Positions 56,666 through 64,000 of a stretch of 64,000 nucleotides of DNA are shown here, in pieces. The DNA is taken from the NCBI RefSeq assembly GCF_030653755.1, contig NZ_JAURYU010000041.1, positions 24,328 through 88,327 on the forward strand, in the 5' to 3' direction. A program made the translations under genes and the position numbers. Below the pieces are notes generated by a model. That model saw nothing but the letters and a program-made list of their open reading frames with translations, made no database searches and had not been told where the DNA came from. The number at the start of each line of letters is the position of its first letter. Positions within the stretch are counted from its first letter, which is position 1. Origin of the DNA: Methylotenera sp. GTDB taxonomy: Bacteria; Pseudomonadota; Gammaproteobacteria; Burkholderiales; Methylophilaceae.

Positions 56666-57026
56666 TATTAGCTCACAGACAATAATTGATAATTGGTCGC
56701 ATTACTTACATAAAACATTAATTTTATGATTTTAATATAAGCAATATATAGGCCAATACAAAATAAACACTTACTAACGTTTGATATCTATATAAATTTT
56801 AGTGACTTATTAACTTATAAATAAAACAATATGGTGCAACGCACCACACCATGCACTTTAAAAGTGCATAATAACTTAGCAAGTAGAATTAAGGATAGAT
56901 AAGCATTTTCATTAAGTCCTTTTAAAAAGCAGCGTTTGAATGATTGAACACAAAATACGCATTCAATATAAGATGGCATAGTTAATGCTTAACTGACACA
57001 AGCATCAATTTTGGCATAACCAATCA
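56666..57026. promoter_or_regulatory. 361-bp divergent intergenic region with two perfect dyads
   Basis: No open frame. Two inverted repeats sit close together: TGGTGC-AAC-GCACCA (56832-56846) and ATGCACTT-TAA-AAGTGCAT (56851-56869). They could be tandem hairpins or operators controlling the divergent Cache/CheW and PAS-GGDEF-EAL genes. No clear promoter matched. The remainder is AT-rich with nothing else I can name. Confidence 0.5.
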
Positions 57027-59150
57027 ATGAACCCTGCATCAGCACCATATCAACCTGAGACATCGATTGTCGCTTTTAAGAGTGATAAGCACATGCATGA
57101 TGCGTTGATGCATAATCTTGAAGGAATGTTGTACTGCTGTCTTTACGATAAAGACTGGACCATGGTTTTTGTCAGTAATGGCTGCAAGGAGTTGACTGGT
57201 TATGACCCTGATGACCTGCTTCAGAACAAACATATTTCTTATGAAGCCGTGACATTGGAAGATGACCGAATCATGGTGCGCGACACCATCAACAATGCAC
57301 TAAATGAAGGTACTCGGTACGAAGTTGAGTATCGCATCAAACATGCCAATGGCAGTGTTATTTGGGTATTAGAACGCGGCAATCCAATTTATAACGATGC
57401 AGGAGCAGTCATCGCCTTAGAAGGCTACATTCAGAATATTGCAAAACGCAAAAGCATCGAACAATCACTTCTCGCAGCAGAACTGAAATACCGTTCAATC
57501 TTCGAAAACACCCTTGAAGGTATCTTTCAAACAACCGCTGATGGGCATTATTTAATCGTTAATCAATCACTTGCGCGCATGTACGGTTACAGCTCCCCTG
57601 AAGAGCTTATTCTTGCATTCAATAACATACAAGAGCAGCTATATGTAAAGCCTGGCCGTCGTGAAGAGTTTGTACAATTACTTAAAGACAACGATAGCGT
57701 AGAAAAATTTGAATCATTAGTGTATCGAAAAGATAAAAGTACGATTTGGATCTCAGAAAATGCACGTGTTGTGCTTGATGAATCAGGCAATCTGCTCTAT
57801 TACGAGGGAACGGTTGAAAACATCACTGCTCGTAAGAGCTATGAAGAAAAACTAGAATATCAAGCGATGCATGACAGCTTAACGGGTTTACCAAACCGGA
57901 ACATGCTTAATGATAGGCTACAGTTATGTATTAATTTTGCCAATCGCTATAAAAATAAAATGGCGGTTGCATTTTTAGATTTAGACCAATTTAAACTCAT
58001 TAACGATAGCATGGGACATGAGGTTGGAGATGAGCTGCTCATTATCATGGCAAATAGATTATCCAGCTCAGTCCGTGAAATCGACACTGTGGTAAGACTT
58101 GGCGGTGATGAGTTTGTCATATTACTCACCAATATTGATGACACCAATGATATTTTCCTTAGCATGCAACGTGTACTTGAAGCCGTTGCTGTCCCACTAA
58201 CGATTAACAGTCTAGATTACTTAGTTACCTGTAGCATCGGTGTTAGCATTTACCCTAATGATGGACTTGATGCCAACGCATTACTTCGCAATGCTGATAC
58301 AGCCATGTACAAAGCTAAGAAAGCGGGTAGGAATAACTTCCAAATTTACACGCAAGCACTGAACATCGCATTAACTGAACGCGTCACACTAGAATACAAC
58401 TTACGCCAAGCCATTGAACTAGAAGAGTTCATACTGTATTACCAACCCAAGGTGAATTTTGCGACAGGTAAAATATGTGGCGCTGAGGCTTTAATACGCT
58501 GGCAGCCTGAAGGTGGCGAGTTGATATCACCACTTAAGTTTATCAACATTGCGGAAGAAACAGGTTTAATAGAAACAATCGGTGAATGGGTGCTCGCTAC
58601 AGCATGCTATAAAGCCAAAGCTTTGCAGGAAAAAACTGGTCAATATATCCCTATCGCAGTCAATGTTTCCCCTAGACAATTCAGGCAATCCAACTTAGCC
58701 AACACCATCAAAAAAATCTTAACTGTCACTCAACTAGACCCTAGCTACCTCGAGCTAGAAATAACAGAAAATACACTGATAGATGATTCAACAAAGTTTA
58801 TAGAAACGTTACATTCACTCAAAAAAATTGGGGTAAAACTAGCCATTGATGATTTTGGTACTGGTTATTCAAGCTTGGCTTACTTAAAAGACTTTCCAAT
58901 CGACCGATTGAAAATCGATAAAGTATTCGTCAGTAGTATTGAAGAGGACCCTGCAAACAAGGCAATACTGAAAGCAATTATCGTCCTAGGACAAAGCCTT
59001 GGCATAGAGGTCATTGCTGAAGGTGTAGAAACGAAATACCAATACGATTACCTAAAATCTATAGGCTGTGATGAACTACAAGGATACTACTACAGCAAGC
59101 CTTTACCTGAGCAGAAATTCGAACAGTTCGTGATAGACCAAATTAGGTAG
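57027..59150 (+). CDS. PAS-PAS-GGDEF-EAL c-di-GMP turnover protein
   Basis: A 707-residue cytoplasmic protein. Two PAS/PAC modules (LEGMLYCCLYDKDWTMVFVS with IWVLERGNPIYNDAG; FENTLEGIFQTTADGHYLIV with IWISENARVVLDESGN) precede a GGDEF domain with an intact RLGGDEFVIL loop near residue 359 and an upstream RxxD inhibitory site (REID). The EAL domain is also intact: GAEALIRWQP near 486, LEITENTLI and IDDFGTGYSSLAYLK near 607, AEGVET. Both cyclase and phosphodiesterase activity are possible. Confidence 0.93.
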   Translation: MNPASAPYQPETSIVAFKSDKHMHDALMHNLEGMLYCCLYDKDWTMVFVSNGCKELTGYDPDDLLQNKHISYEAVTLEDDRIMVRDTINNALNEGTRYEVEYRIKHANGSVIWVLERGNPIYNDAGAVIALEGYIQNIAKRKSIEQSLLAAELKYRSIFENTLEGIFQTTADGHYLIVNQSLARMYGYSSPEELILAFNNIQEQLYVKPGRREEFVQLLKDNDSVEKFESLVYRKDKSTIWISENARVVLDESGNLLYYEGTVENITARKSYEEKLEYQAMHDSLTGLPNRNMLNDRLQLCINFANRYKNKMAVAFLDLDQFKLINDSMGHEVGDELLIIMANRLSSSVREIDTVVRLGGDEFVILLTNIDDTNDIFLSMQRVLEAVAVPLTINSLDYLVTCSIGVSIYPNDGLDANALLRNADTAMYKAKKAGRNNFQIYTQALNIALTERVTLEYNLRQAIELEEFILYYQPKVNFATGKICGAEALIRWQPEGGELISPLKFINIAEETGLIETIGEWVLATACYKAKALQEKTGQYIPIAVNVSPRQFRQSNLANTIKKILTVTQLDPSYLELEITENTLIDDSTKFIETLHSLKKIGVKLAIDDFGTGYSSLAYLKDFPIDRLKIDKVFVSSIEEDPANKAILKAIIVLGQSLGIEVIAEGVETKYQYDYLKSIGCDELQGYYYSKPLPEQKFEQFVIDQIR

Positions 59151-59188
59151 CTCAATTGATAGCAAAAAAATCAGTTAATAGACCGACG

Positions 59189-59224
59189 AGGCAGTATTTA
59201 CATTAAATGCAATTGCCTTTTTTT
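59189..59224 (+). terminator. Possible intrinsic terminator of the PAS-GGDEF-EAL gene
   Basis: AGGCA (59189-59193) pairs with TGCCT (59214-59218), with ATTTA/TAAAT pairing inside, followed by a run of seven T (59218-59224). The right arm and T-run coincide with the 3' codons of the small lipoprotein gene on the other strand, so the terminator reading is less certain. Confidence 0.4.
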
Positions 59225-59316
59225 GCTTGGCCTGGGGGGCAATGATGTCCGAAGTGATGACACCCACTAATAAAGATAGCAGAAACGAGTAGGACTATTG
59301 AGATTATTTTATTCAT
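59203..59316 (-). CDS. Small lipoprotein, 37 residues
   Basis: Leftward ATG at 59316, 37 residues, TAA at 59205-59203. The sequence begins MNKIISIVLLVSAIFISGC, an excellent lipoprotein signal with lipobox FISGC (Cys19), and the mature peptide is HHFGHHCPPGQAKKGNC plus Ile. The CPPGQAKKGxC ending is a recurring feature of tiny proteobacterial lipoproteins. No clear ribosome site. The His-rich mature part might bind metal; function unknown. Upstream, TAGATAA-CTTA-TTATCTA (59346-59363) is a perfect dyad in its likely promoter region. Confidence 0.7.
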   Translation of the reverse strand: MNKIISIVLLVSAIFISGCHHFGHHCPPGQAKKGNCI

Positions 59317-59404
59317 TCGGCTAAGGTAACACAGGTAACAAAATTTAGATAACTTATTATCTATATAGTATGCTTATCTAAGTATACGCCTTTCGCAATA
59401 TCAA

Positions 59405-60298
59405 TTAATTAGCATTATCCTGATGATGTATACCCGCAAAAATAGCAGCAACCACAATTAAGCTTCCACCAATCCACTCATTCAAATCCATGGTTTCATG
59501 GGCAAGATAATAAGAAGCGATGGCAGCAACCACCAATTCAAATAAAAATAATACAGAAGCTCTTGTGGCTTCAACTCTGGCTACACCATATTGCACGAAG
59601 AAAGTTGCAGCAATCAACAAGATTGCAATTAATATCATTACGCTCCAATCTATCAAAGTAAAGACAGTAGGGCTTGGTATAGAAGATTGGGCAACAGGCA
59701 CAAACAACAAAGCAACAACAATGACACCTATCCATATGGCATAGGACTTAGCAGTCAAAGATAAATGGCTAGATTTTCTTGCAATCACATTCGTTAGCGC
59801 AAATCCTATCCCTGCAGATACTGCAAGCCACTCAGCGGCATTTCTAGGCAATGGTAAATAACCAAACTTAGGATCGTGAAGCATAATAAATGCACCAAGC
59901 AATGACGCAGCAATGGCAATATATCCCGTGAGTTGCGTTTTTTCTTTTAACCAAAAGTGAGCAAGGATTAAGGTCCAAAATGGTGACAAATAAAACAACA
60001 ACATGACACGCATCACTTCACCATCAATAATGGCAAGTACATAACTTAAGTTTGTCCATCCTGCTACCAAACCAAGCCAAATGATACTTGCAGGAAGTTT
60101 AGCAGCCCCTCGCCAATGCTTACCTAAAAAAATAGTGGTAATCGCAATCGTAATCGCGTAAGTGTAGAAGCTAGAAGCAACGCCAGACACTCCAGCATCA
60201 GCCATCAAACGGTACGGGTACCAGATAATTCCCCAGCAAAAAGCGCCAAAAAGTAGGCCGAATACCGCAAAAAAGTTTTTATTATTGCTGTTGCTCAC
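59405..60298 (-). CDS. DMT superfamily transporter (EamA family)
   Basis: Inner-membrane transporter of 297 residues with about ten hydrophobic helices in two EamA repeats (FGLLFGAFCWGIIWYPYRLM; IGFALTNVIARKSSHLSLTA). The substrate is not predictable; family members export amino acids or metabolites. The start is a GTG, with GGTAA about 8 nt upstream. It is divergent from dapC with only 14 bp between the two start codons. Confidence 0.87.
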   Translation of the reverse strand: MSNSNNKNFFAVFGLLFGAFCWGIIWYPYRLMADAGVSGVASSFYTYAITIAITTIFLGKHWRGAAKLPASIIWLGLVAGWTNLSYVLAIIDGEVMRVMLLFYLSPFWTLILAHFWLKEKTQLTGYIAIAASLLGAFIMLHDPKFGYLPLPRNAAEWLAVSAGIGFALTNVIARKSSHLSLTAKSYAIWIGVIVVALLFVPVAQSSIPSPTVFTLIDWSVMILIAILLIAATFFVQYGVARVEATRASVLFLFELVVAAIASYYLAHETMDLNEWIGGSLIVVAAIFAGIHHQDNAN

Positions 60299-60304
60299 TA
60301 TAAT
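60276..60304 (+). promoter_or_regulatory. Candidate dapC promoter giving a near-leaderless mRNA
   Basis: A perfect TATAAT (60299-60304) sits 8 bp before the dapC ATG; a weak TTTTTA (60276-60281) is 17 bp upstream, inside the DMT gene. The expected start point is about 60311, leaving at most two or three leader bases, and no ribosome site is seen before the ATG. Confidence 0.4.
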
Positions 60305-60312
60305 GTTACCTT

Positions 60313-61515
60313 ATGAATCCAAATCTAAATTTATTACAACCCTACCCATTTCAACGTCTGCGTGATTTATTTAAAGGGATTACTCCCAATGCAGGTTATA
60401 CACCTATTAACTTATCGATAGGTGAACCTAAACACGAAACTCCGCAGTTAATTAAAGACGCATTAGTAAACCACCTAACTGGTTTAGCTAATTATCCCAC
60501 GACTATAGGCTCAATTGAGCTAAGAAGTGCGATTTCCAACTGGATTACACGTCGCTATCAAGTACCTACCCTTAGTCCTGAAAAAGCGATTTTGCCAGTA
60601 ACAGGTAGCCGCGAAGCATTATTTGCATTTGCTCAAGTCATTATTGATAAAACAAAAACCGACCCTGTTGTCATTTCACCAAATCCGTTTTATCAAATCT
60701 ACGAAGGTGCTGCGTTTCTGGCTGGCGCTACCCCCTACTTTCTAAATACACTGCCACATCAAGACCCAAACCATCACCACGTCATGGATTTTACTAGCGT
60801 GCCAACCGATGTATTAGCACGTACACAACTGGTATACATTTGTAGTCCTGGCAACCCTTCTGGCAAGGTAATGAGTTTAGACCAATGGCGCAACATTTTT
60901 AGCCTATCTGACCAATACAACTTCGTGATTGCTGCCGATGAGTGCTATTCAGAAATTTATTTTGATGAAAAATCACCGCCATTAGGTGCATTACAAGCTG
61001 CGCATCTATTAGGCAGAGACTACAAGAATCTCGTCGTATTCAGCTCGCTTTCTAAGCGCTCCAATGTACCTGGCATGCGTTCAGGTTTTGTTGCGGGCGA
61101 TGAAAAAATTATTGAATCATTTACGCTCTACCGCACTTATCATGGCTGCGCGATGAATCCTGCAGTTCAAGCCGCCTCTATTGCGGCATGGGATGATGAA
61201 GCACACGTCATTGAAAACCGCAGGTTGTACGCCGCGAAATTTAAAGATGTAACGCCATTGCTGACTAAGGTATTGGACGTAACAGTCCCAGATGCCGCAT
61301 TTTATCTATGGGCAAAGATTAATGACCCGAGCATTTCTGATACAGATTTTGCCGTAAAACTATACCGAGACCTCAATATTACAGTGCTTCCTGGCAGTTT
61401 TTTAGCGCGCGATGCGCACGGTGTTAATCCAGGTAAAAACTTCATCCGCATGGCGCTAGTCGCCTCATATGATGAATGCATTGAAGCTGCTAATCGAATC
61501 AGCGCTCATTTCTAA
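60313..61515 (+). CDS. dapC: Succinyldiaminopimelate transaminase
   Basis: PLP-dependent class I aminotransferase of 400 residues for lysine and diaminopimelate synthesis. N-terminal NLLQPYPFQRLRDLFKGITP and INLSIGEPKHETP are typical of DapC; the substrate loop LANYPTTIGSIELR, the PLP aspartate region ADECYSEIYFDE and the Schiff-base lysine in SSLSKRSNVPGMRSGF follow. Other aminotransferases of the family are possible, but the N-terminal pattern fits DapC best. Confidence 0.88.
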   Translation: MNPNLNLLQPYPFQRLRDLFKGITPNAGYTPINLSIGEPKHETPQLIKDALVNHLTGLANYPTTIGSIELRSAISNWITRRYQVPTLSPEKAILPVTGSREALFAFAQVIIDKTKTDPVVISPNPFYQIYEGAAFLAGATPYFLNTLPHQDPNHHHVMDFTSVPTDVLARTQLVYICSPGNPSGKVMSLDQWRNIFSLSDQYNFVIAADECYSEIYFDEKSPPLGALQAAHLLGRDYKNLVVFSSLSKRSNVPGMRSGFVAGDEKIIESFTLYRTYHGCAMNPAVQAASIAAWDDEAHVIENRRLYAAKFKDVTPLLTKVLDVTVPDAAFYLWAKINDPSISDTDFAVKLYRDLNITVLPGSFLARDAHGVNPGKNFIRMALVASYDECIEAANRISAHF

Positions 61516-61523
61516 CTGACTAA

Positions 61524-61563
61524 CAATATGACTAATCTGTATTAATGCAGATTAGTCATATTG
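61524..61563. terminator. Perfect 16-bp hairpin between dapC and the convergent DUF2157 gene
   Basis: CAATATGACTAATCTG (61524-61539), 8-nt loop, CAGATTAGTCATATTG (61548-61563). It begins 9 bp after the dapC stop and ends about 20 bp before the convergent stop, so it can serve both genes. Followed by mixed A/T bases, no pure T-run. Confidence 0.65.
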
Positions 61564-61584
61564 CAATTAATTTACCGCTCACAT

Positions 61585-62514
61585 CTACTTAATGTATTGA
61601 TTATTCAAGCGCACTGCCAGTGCACTCAGGCCAATTAAGGCAATGCCTATCATCACCAACGCAATAGGCCAGCCCACGGTGTTTGCGAAATGCTCTGCAG
61701 TATAGTATCCGATATATAACAACATCGTGATGGTACCTACCAGTAAGAGCGTTCTACTGCGCACATATGTACTTAAAAATATGATAAAAGCTGTAGCGCC
61801 AAGGTACAAAGGTTCCAACAAGGTATTTTCTACAGATTCAAATATTGACCATAATAGCAACACAGCCCCAACAAAGTACCAAAACGGGGCAATCGCAATA
61901 TGCTTAGATTGATTAATCGCATACGCAATACACAATAAAGCGCTACCAATCACCATCCCAATCAACTTTTCATTCACGTCCCAGATATCAAATAAATTTG
62001 CAAAAAAGATACATCCGAACAATATTGCACTAAACGCCATCACCGTACGCTGTTTCCCCCAAAAAACTGCCCCTTGCTGAACCAGCATATAGCTAGCCAT
62101 GAACAACAAGCCATGACGCACATCATCCCCTGATGAGTACTCCTGCAACATCACCATAATGCCAGTGGGTTGCAACACCGTCGATATTAAGAATAATGGC
62201 GTTGCAGCACGCTCATATTTAGCATCAGTCAGACAAATCAAGCCCATCACAAAAGCTGTCAAGCCCGTGCCTAGAGTCACAATCACACGTGAGGCTGAGC
62301 TAAAGTCATCCCAATACATTGATATAAAAACACCAATGCCTGCAAACACGAAAATACCGCCTATGTACCCAAACAACTTGGACAGCACTCCCGATGGCTC
62401 TTGGTTTGGCTGCTGCAACGATGCATTAAGTGCGTGTGCAATCTCAGCTAAGGTGATTTGATTATGTTTCGCTAGTGAAACGATATCTTGCAAAGCATCC
62501 TCTTTAAGTGACAT
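61585..62514 (-). CDS. DUF2157 family membrane protein
   Basis: A 309-residue inner-membrane protein. A short soluble N-terminus (DIVSLAKHNQITLAEIAHAL) is followed by about ten hydrophobic helices beginning LFGYIGGIFVFAGIGVFISM, which is the DUF2157 pattern. Function unknown. It lies 9 bp after the membrane-anchored gene on its right, and both sit behind miaA. Confidence 0.8.
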   Translation of the reverse strand: MSLKEDALQDIVSLAKHNQITLAEIAHALNASLQQPNQEPSGVLSKLFGYIGGIFVFAGIGVFISMYWDDFSSASRVIVTLGTGLTAFVMGLICLTDAKYERAATPLFLISTVLQPTGIMVMLQEYSSGDDVRHGLLFMASYMLVQQGAVFWGKQRTVMAFSAILFGCIFFANLFDIWDVNEKLIGMVIGSALLCIAYAINQSKHIAIAPFWYFVGAVLLLWSIFESVENTLLEPLYLGATAFIIFLSTYVRSRTLLLVGTITMLLYIGYYTAEHFANTVGWPIALVMIGIALIGLSALAVRLNNQYIK

Positions 62515-62523
62515 GGCAGCTCC

Positions 62524-63111
62524 TTATTTTTTGATGACCCAACCAACAAATTTCACTTGGTTATAGTAATAATGCTGTTGTGTATTAGGGATTTTATAAC
62601 CAATACTTCCTTTTCTAAGCCTAAAGCCATTATCGCGGTAGCCAGCACCAAACAACCCACCGACCATACCGCCCCCACCATAACTGGGGCCATCTAGTCG
62701 ATATCCATCTGGTGAGACCATTGCCGTATCAATCATCATATTTTCCGTTTCTTGCAATACTGCAACACCATCAACTACGGATGCAGCGGCTTTAGAAATA
62801 TCCACTGTAATTTCACGCACGCTGTCAGTCTTGGCATCGTAAACCATCAATCGCGTTAAATCATCGCTTCGGTCTTTATTCTCATTCTTGTTTACTTTAA
62901 CCATTAACTTCTGGTTTTTAACTAAAAAATCAATCAAGTAGTCTGGCTTATTCTGGTAATCATATTGCTTGGTGGTGAACAACATTTCATATTGTGGTGG
63001 TGGACTCATTAACTGTGGAATCACAGTCGATGCAAAGAAAATAAAAATCAACAATATAGGCAAAGTCAGACCTACGACCAATACCAAGTTTTCTTTAATA
63101 AAGTTTTTCAT
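62524..63111 (-). CDS. Hypothetical membrane-anchored protein paired with DUF2157
   Basis: A 195-residue protein with one N-terminal TM helix (LVLVVGLTLPILLIFIFFAS, residues 10-29) and an extracytoplasmic domain starting PPPQYEMLFTTKQYDYQNKP. A Gly-rich loop (GPSYGGGGMVGGLFGAGY) precedes the end. Its position resembles that of GDYXXLXY-type partners of DUF2157, but I do not see that motif. The ATG overlaps the miaA stop (TAATG). Confidence 0.72.
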   Translation of the reverse strand: MKNFIKENLVLVVGLTLPILLIFIFFASTVIPQLMSPPPQYEMLFTTKQYDYQNKPDYLIDFLVKNQKLMVKVNKNENKDRSDDLTRLMVYDAKTDSVREITVDISKAAASVVDGVAVLQETENMMIDTAMVSPDGYRLDGPSYGGGGMVGGLFGAGYRDNGFRLRKGSIGYKIPNTQQHYYYNQVKFVGWVIKK

Positions 63112-64000
63112 TATTGTCCCTTAATAAATGCGGCAACAGTATTCAACACGTCCTCATGCATCAGTGTATTTAAACAATCTACTTGTTGTATATTTTCCAT
63201 GCTACGCAACCATGTCAGCTGACGCTTGGCTAACTGACGCGTTGCAAAAATACCTCTATCGCGCAATTCAGCTTCATCATACACGCCTGCCAAATACTCC
63301 AAAGCTTGACGATAACCAACGCAACGCATTGAAGTACTATCAGGTGTCAATGCAGGATGTTTTTTCACTAATGCTTTGACTTCGTCAATAAACCCATCCG
63401 CTAGCATTTGATCAAATCTGACGGCAATGCGCTCATGCAACACTTTGCGATCACTAGGCACTAGCGCAATCTTAAGCAATCGATACGGTAAGGTATCACC
63501 ACTTGTGGCCTGATGCAGTGACGTCATGGATCGCCCAGTAATTCGGAAAACCTCTAAAGCACGCTCTATTCTTTGCACATCGTTAGGCTGTAAACGTGCA
63601 GCACTTTCAGGGTCTATCAATGCTAGTTTTGCATGCATGGCAGGCCAGCCCACTTCTAACGCTTCTTGTTCAATTTGTTGCCTAACATCAGCATCCGCTT
63701 CAGGCAATTGACTTAAGCCTTCCTCTAGCGCTTTAAAATAAAGCATTGTTCCACCGACCAACAATGGAATTTTTCCACGTGCTGTGATATCAGCCATTAA
63801 CCTTAATGCGTCACTTCTAAACTGAGATGCTGAGTAAACATCAGTGGGTGGAATAATATCAATCAAAGCATGTGGTGCCTCTGCCAATACTTCAGCACTT
63901 GGCTTTGCCGTACCTATATTCATGTCTTGATAAACTAGCGCAGAATCTACGCTGATCAATTCTATCGGCAGTTTTTTATATAGACTTACTGCCAAATCGG
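63111..64000 (-). CDS. miaA: tRNA dimethylallyltransferase MiaA, 5' end outside window
   Basis: Adds the isopentenyl group to tRNA A37. The visible 296 codons contain ISVDSALVYQDMNIGTAKPS, the substrate-binding LIDIIPPTDVYSASQFRSDA, LVGGTMLYFKAL, DVQRIERALEVFRITGRSM and RQLAKRQLTWLRSM. The frame is still open at the window edge (reading D-L-A-V-S-L-Y-K-K), and the N-terminal P-loop is missing, so the gene starts beyond 64000; the TTG at 63995 is not its start. Confidence 0.93.
   Translation of the reverse strand, partial: DLAVSLYKKLPIELISVDSALVYQDMNIGTAKPSAEVLAEAPHALIDIIPPTDVYSASQFRSDALRLMADITARGKIPLLVGGTMLYFKALEEGLSQLPEADADVRQQIEQEALEVGWPAMHAKLALIDPESAARLQPNDVQRIERALEVFRITGRSMTSLHQATSGDTLPYRLLKIALVPSDRKVLHERIAVRFDQMLADGFIDEVKALVKKHPALTPDSTSMRCVGYRQALEYLAGVYDEAELRDRGIFATRQLAKRQLTWLRSMENIQQVDCLNTLMHEDVLNTVAAFIKGQ

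Noticed and set aside
63995..63995. TTG at 63995 as the start of miaA
   Set aside because: The frame continues to the window edge with family-like residues and the P-loop is still missing, so the gene starts outside.
1..64000. Mobile elements, prophage, CRISPR or tRNA/rRNA genes
   Set aside because: No transposase, integrase, phage structural gene, direct-repeat array, cloverleaf or rRNA-like block was seen; gene content is chromosomal throughout.

Overview
The window looks like a chromosomal stretch of an obligate or near-obligate methylotrophic betaproteobacterium of the family Methylophilaceae (Methylotenera-like). The main reasons are a formyltransferase/hydrolase cluster (fhcB-fhcA-fhcD-fhcC) for H4MPT-linked formaldehyde oxidation, a betaproteobacterial housekeeping order (ndk, rlmN, pilF-like, rodZ, ispG, hisS ... 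yfgM, bamB, der), and an AT-leaning base composition. I see no rRNA, tRNA, CRISPR array, insertion sequence or prophage.

Layout. 1-5.8 kb: a tripartite RND pump (acrA, acrB, partial outer-membrane factor) read leftward, divergent from a TetR-type repressor, with two 20-bp operator palindromes in the shared promoter region. 5.9-12 kb: small unknown proteins, rimO, a ZIP metal transporter, pgeF, rluD, and the divergent bamD. 12-15.7 kb: a large chemoreceptor with three 91-residue repeats and a C-terminal CheR/CheB-docking pentapeptide, preceded by a leader that can fold two hairpins with nearly the same hexaloop. 15.8-27.8 kb: a long leftward housekeeping run in which a SIMPL-family protein and two peptide-type ABC ATPases sit between hisS and yfgM. 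27.9-33.3 kb: the fhc cluster, with a PNPOx-like flavoprotein gene embedded in it. 33.4-38.3 kb: a MASE1-GGDEF cyclase, a lipoprotein gene with an apparent premature stop, trhO with an unknown partner, and a peroxiredoxin with a broken N-terminal frame. 38.4-48.5 kb: a rightward lipid and envelope island (phosphodiesterase-like protein, cardiolipin synthase, two different cyclopropane-synthase-like methyltransferases, DUF2878, DUF1295, a DUF6134-like protein, lipocalin, fatty-acid desaturase, FAD oxidoreductase, DUF1365). 48.6-54 kb: MnmC activity split into two genes, a TPR-OGT glycosyltransferase and PilU. 54-59 kb: a soluble double-Cache/CheW-like protein divergent from a PAS-PAS-GGDEF-EAL protein. 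59.2-64 kb: a 38-codon lipoprotein gene, a DMT transporter, dapC, DUF2157 with an unknown membrane partner, and miaA running off the end.

Connections. C1 oxidation (fhc), c-di-GMP and chemosensory signalling (MCP, two GGDEF proteins, the Cache/CheW protein), type IV pili (pilF-like, pilU) and envelope assembly (bamB, bamD, rodZ, lipid island) are the main themes. Most convergent gene pairs are separated by long perfect hairpins that lack a T-tract. The most novel candidates are the double-hexaloop leader at 12.34-12.42 kb, the soluble Cache/CheW protein, the fhc operon carrying a flavoprotein, and the lipid-modification island. Two likely lesions (35.1 kb and 37.8 kb) deserve resequencing.
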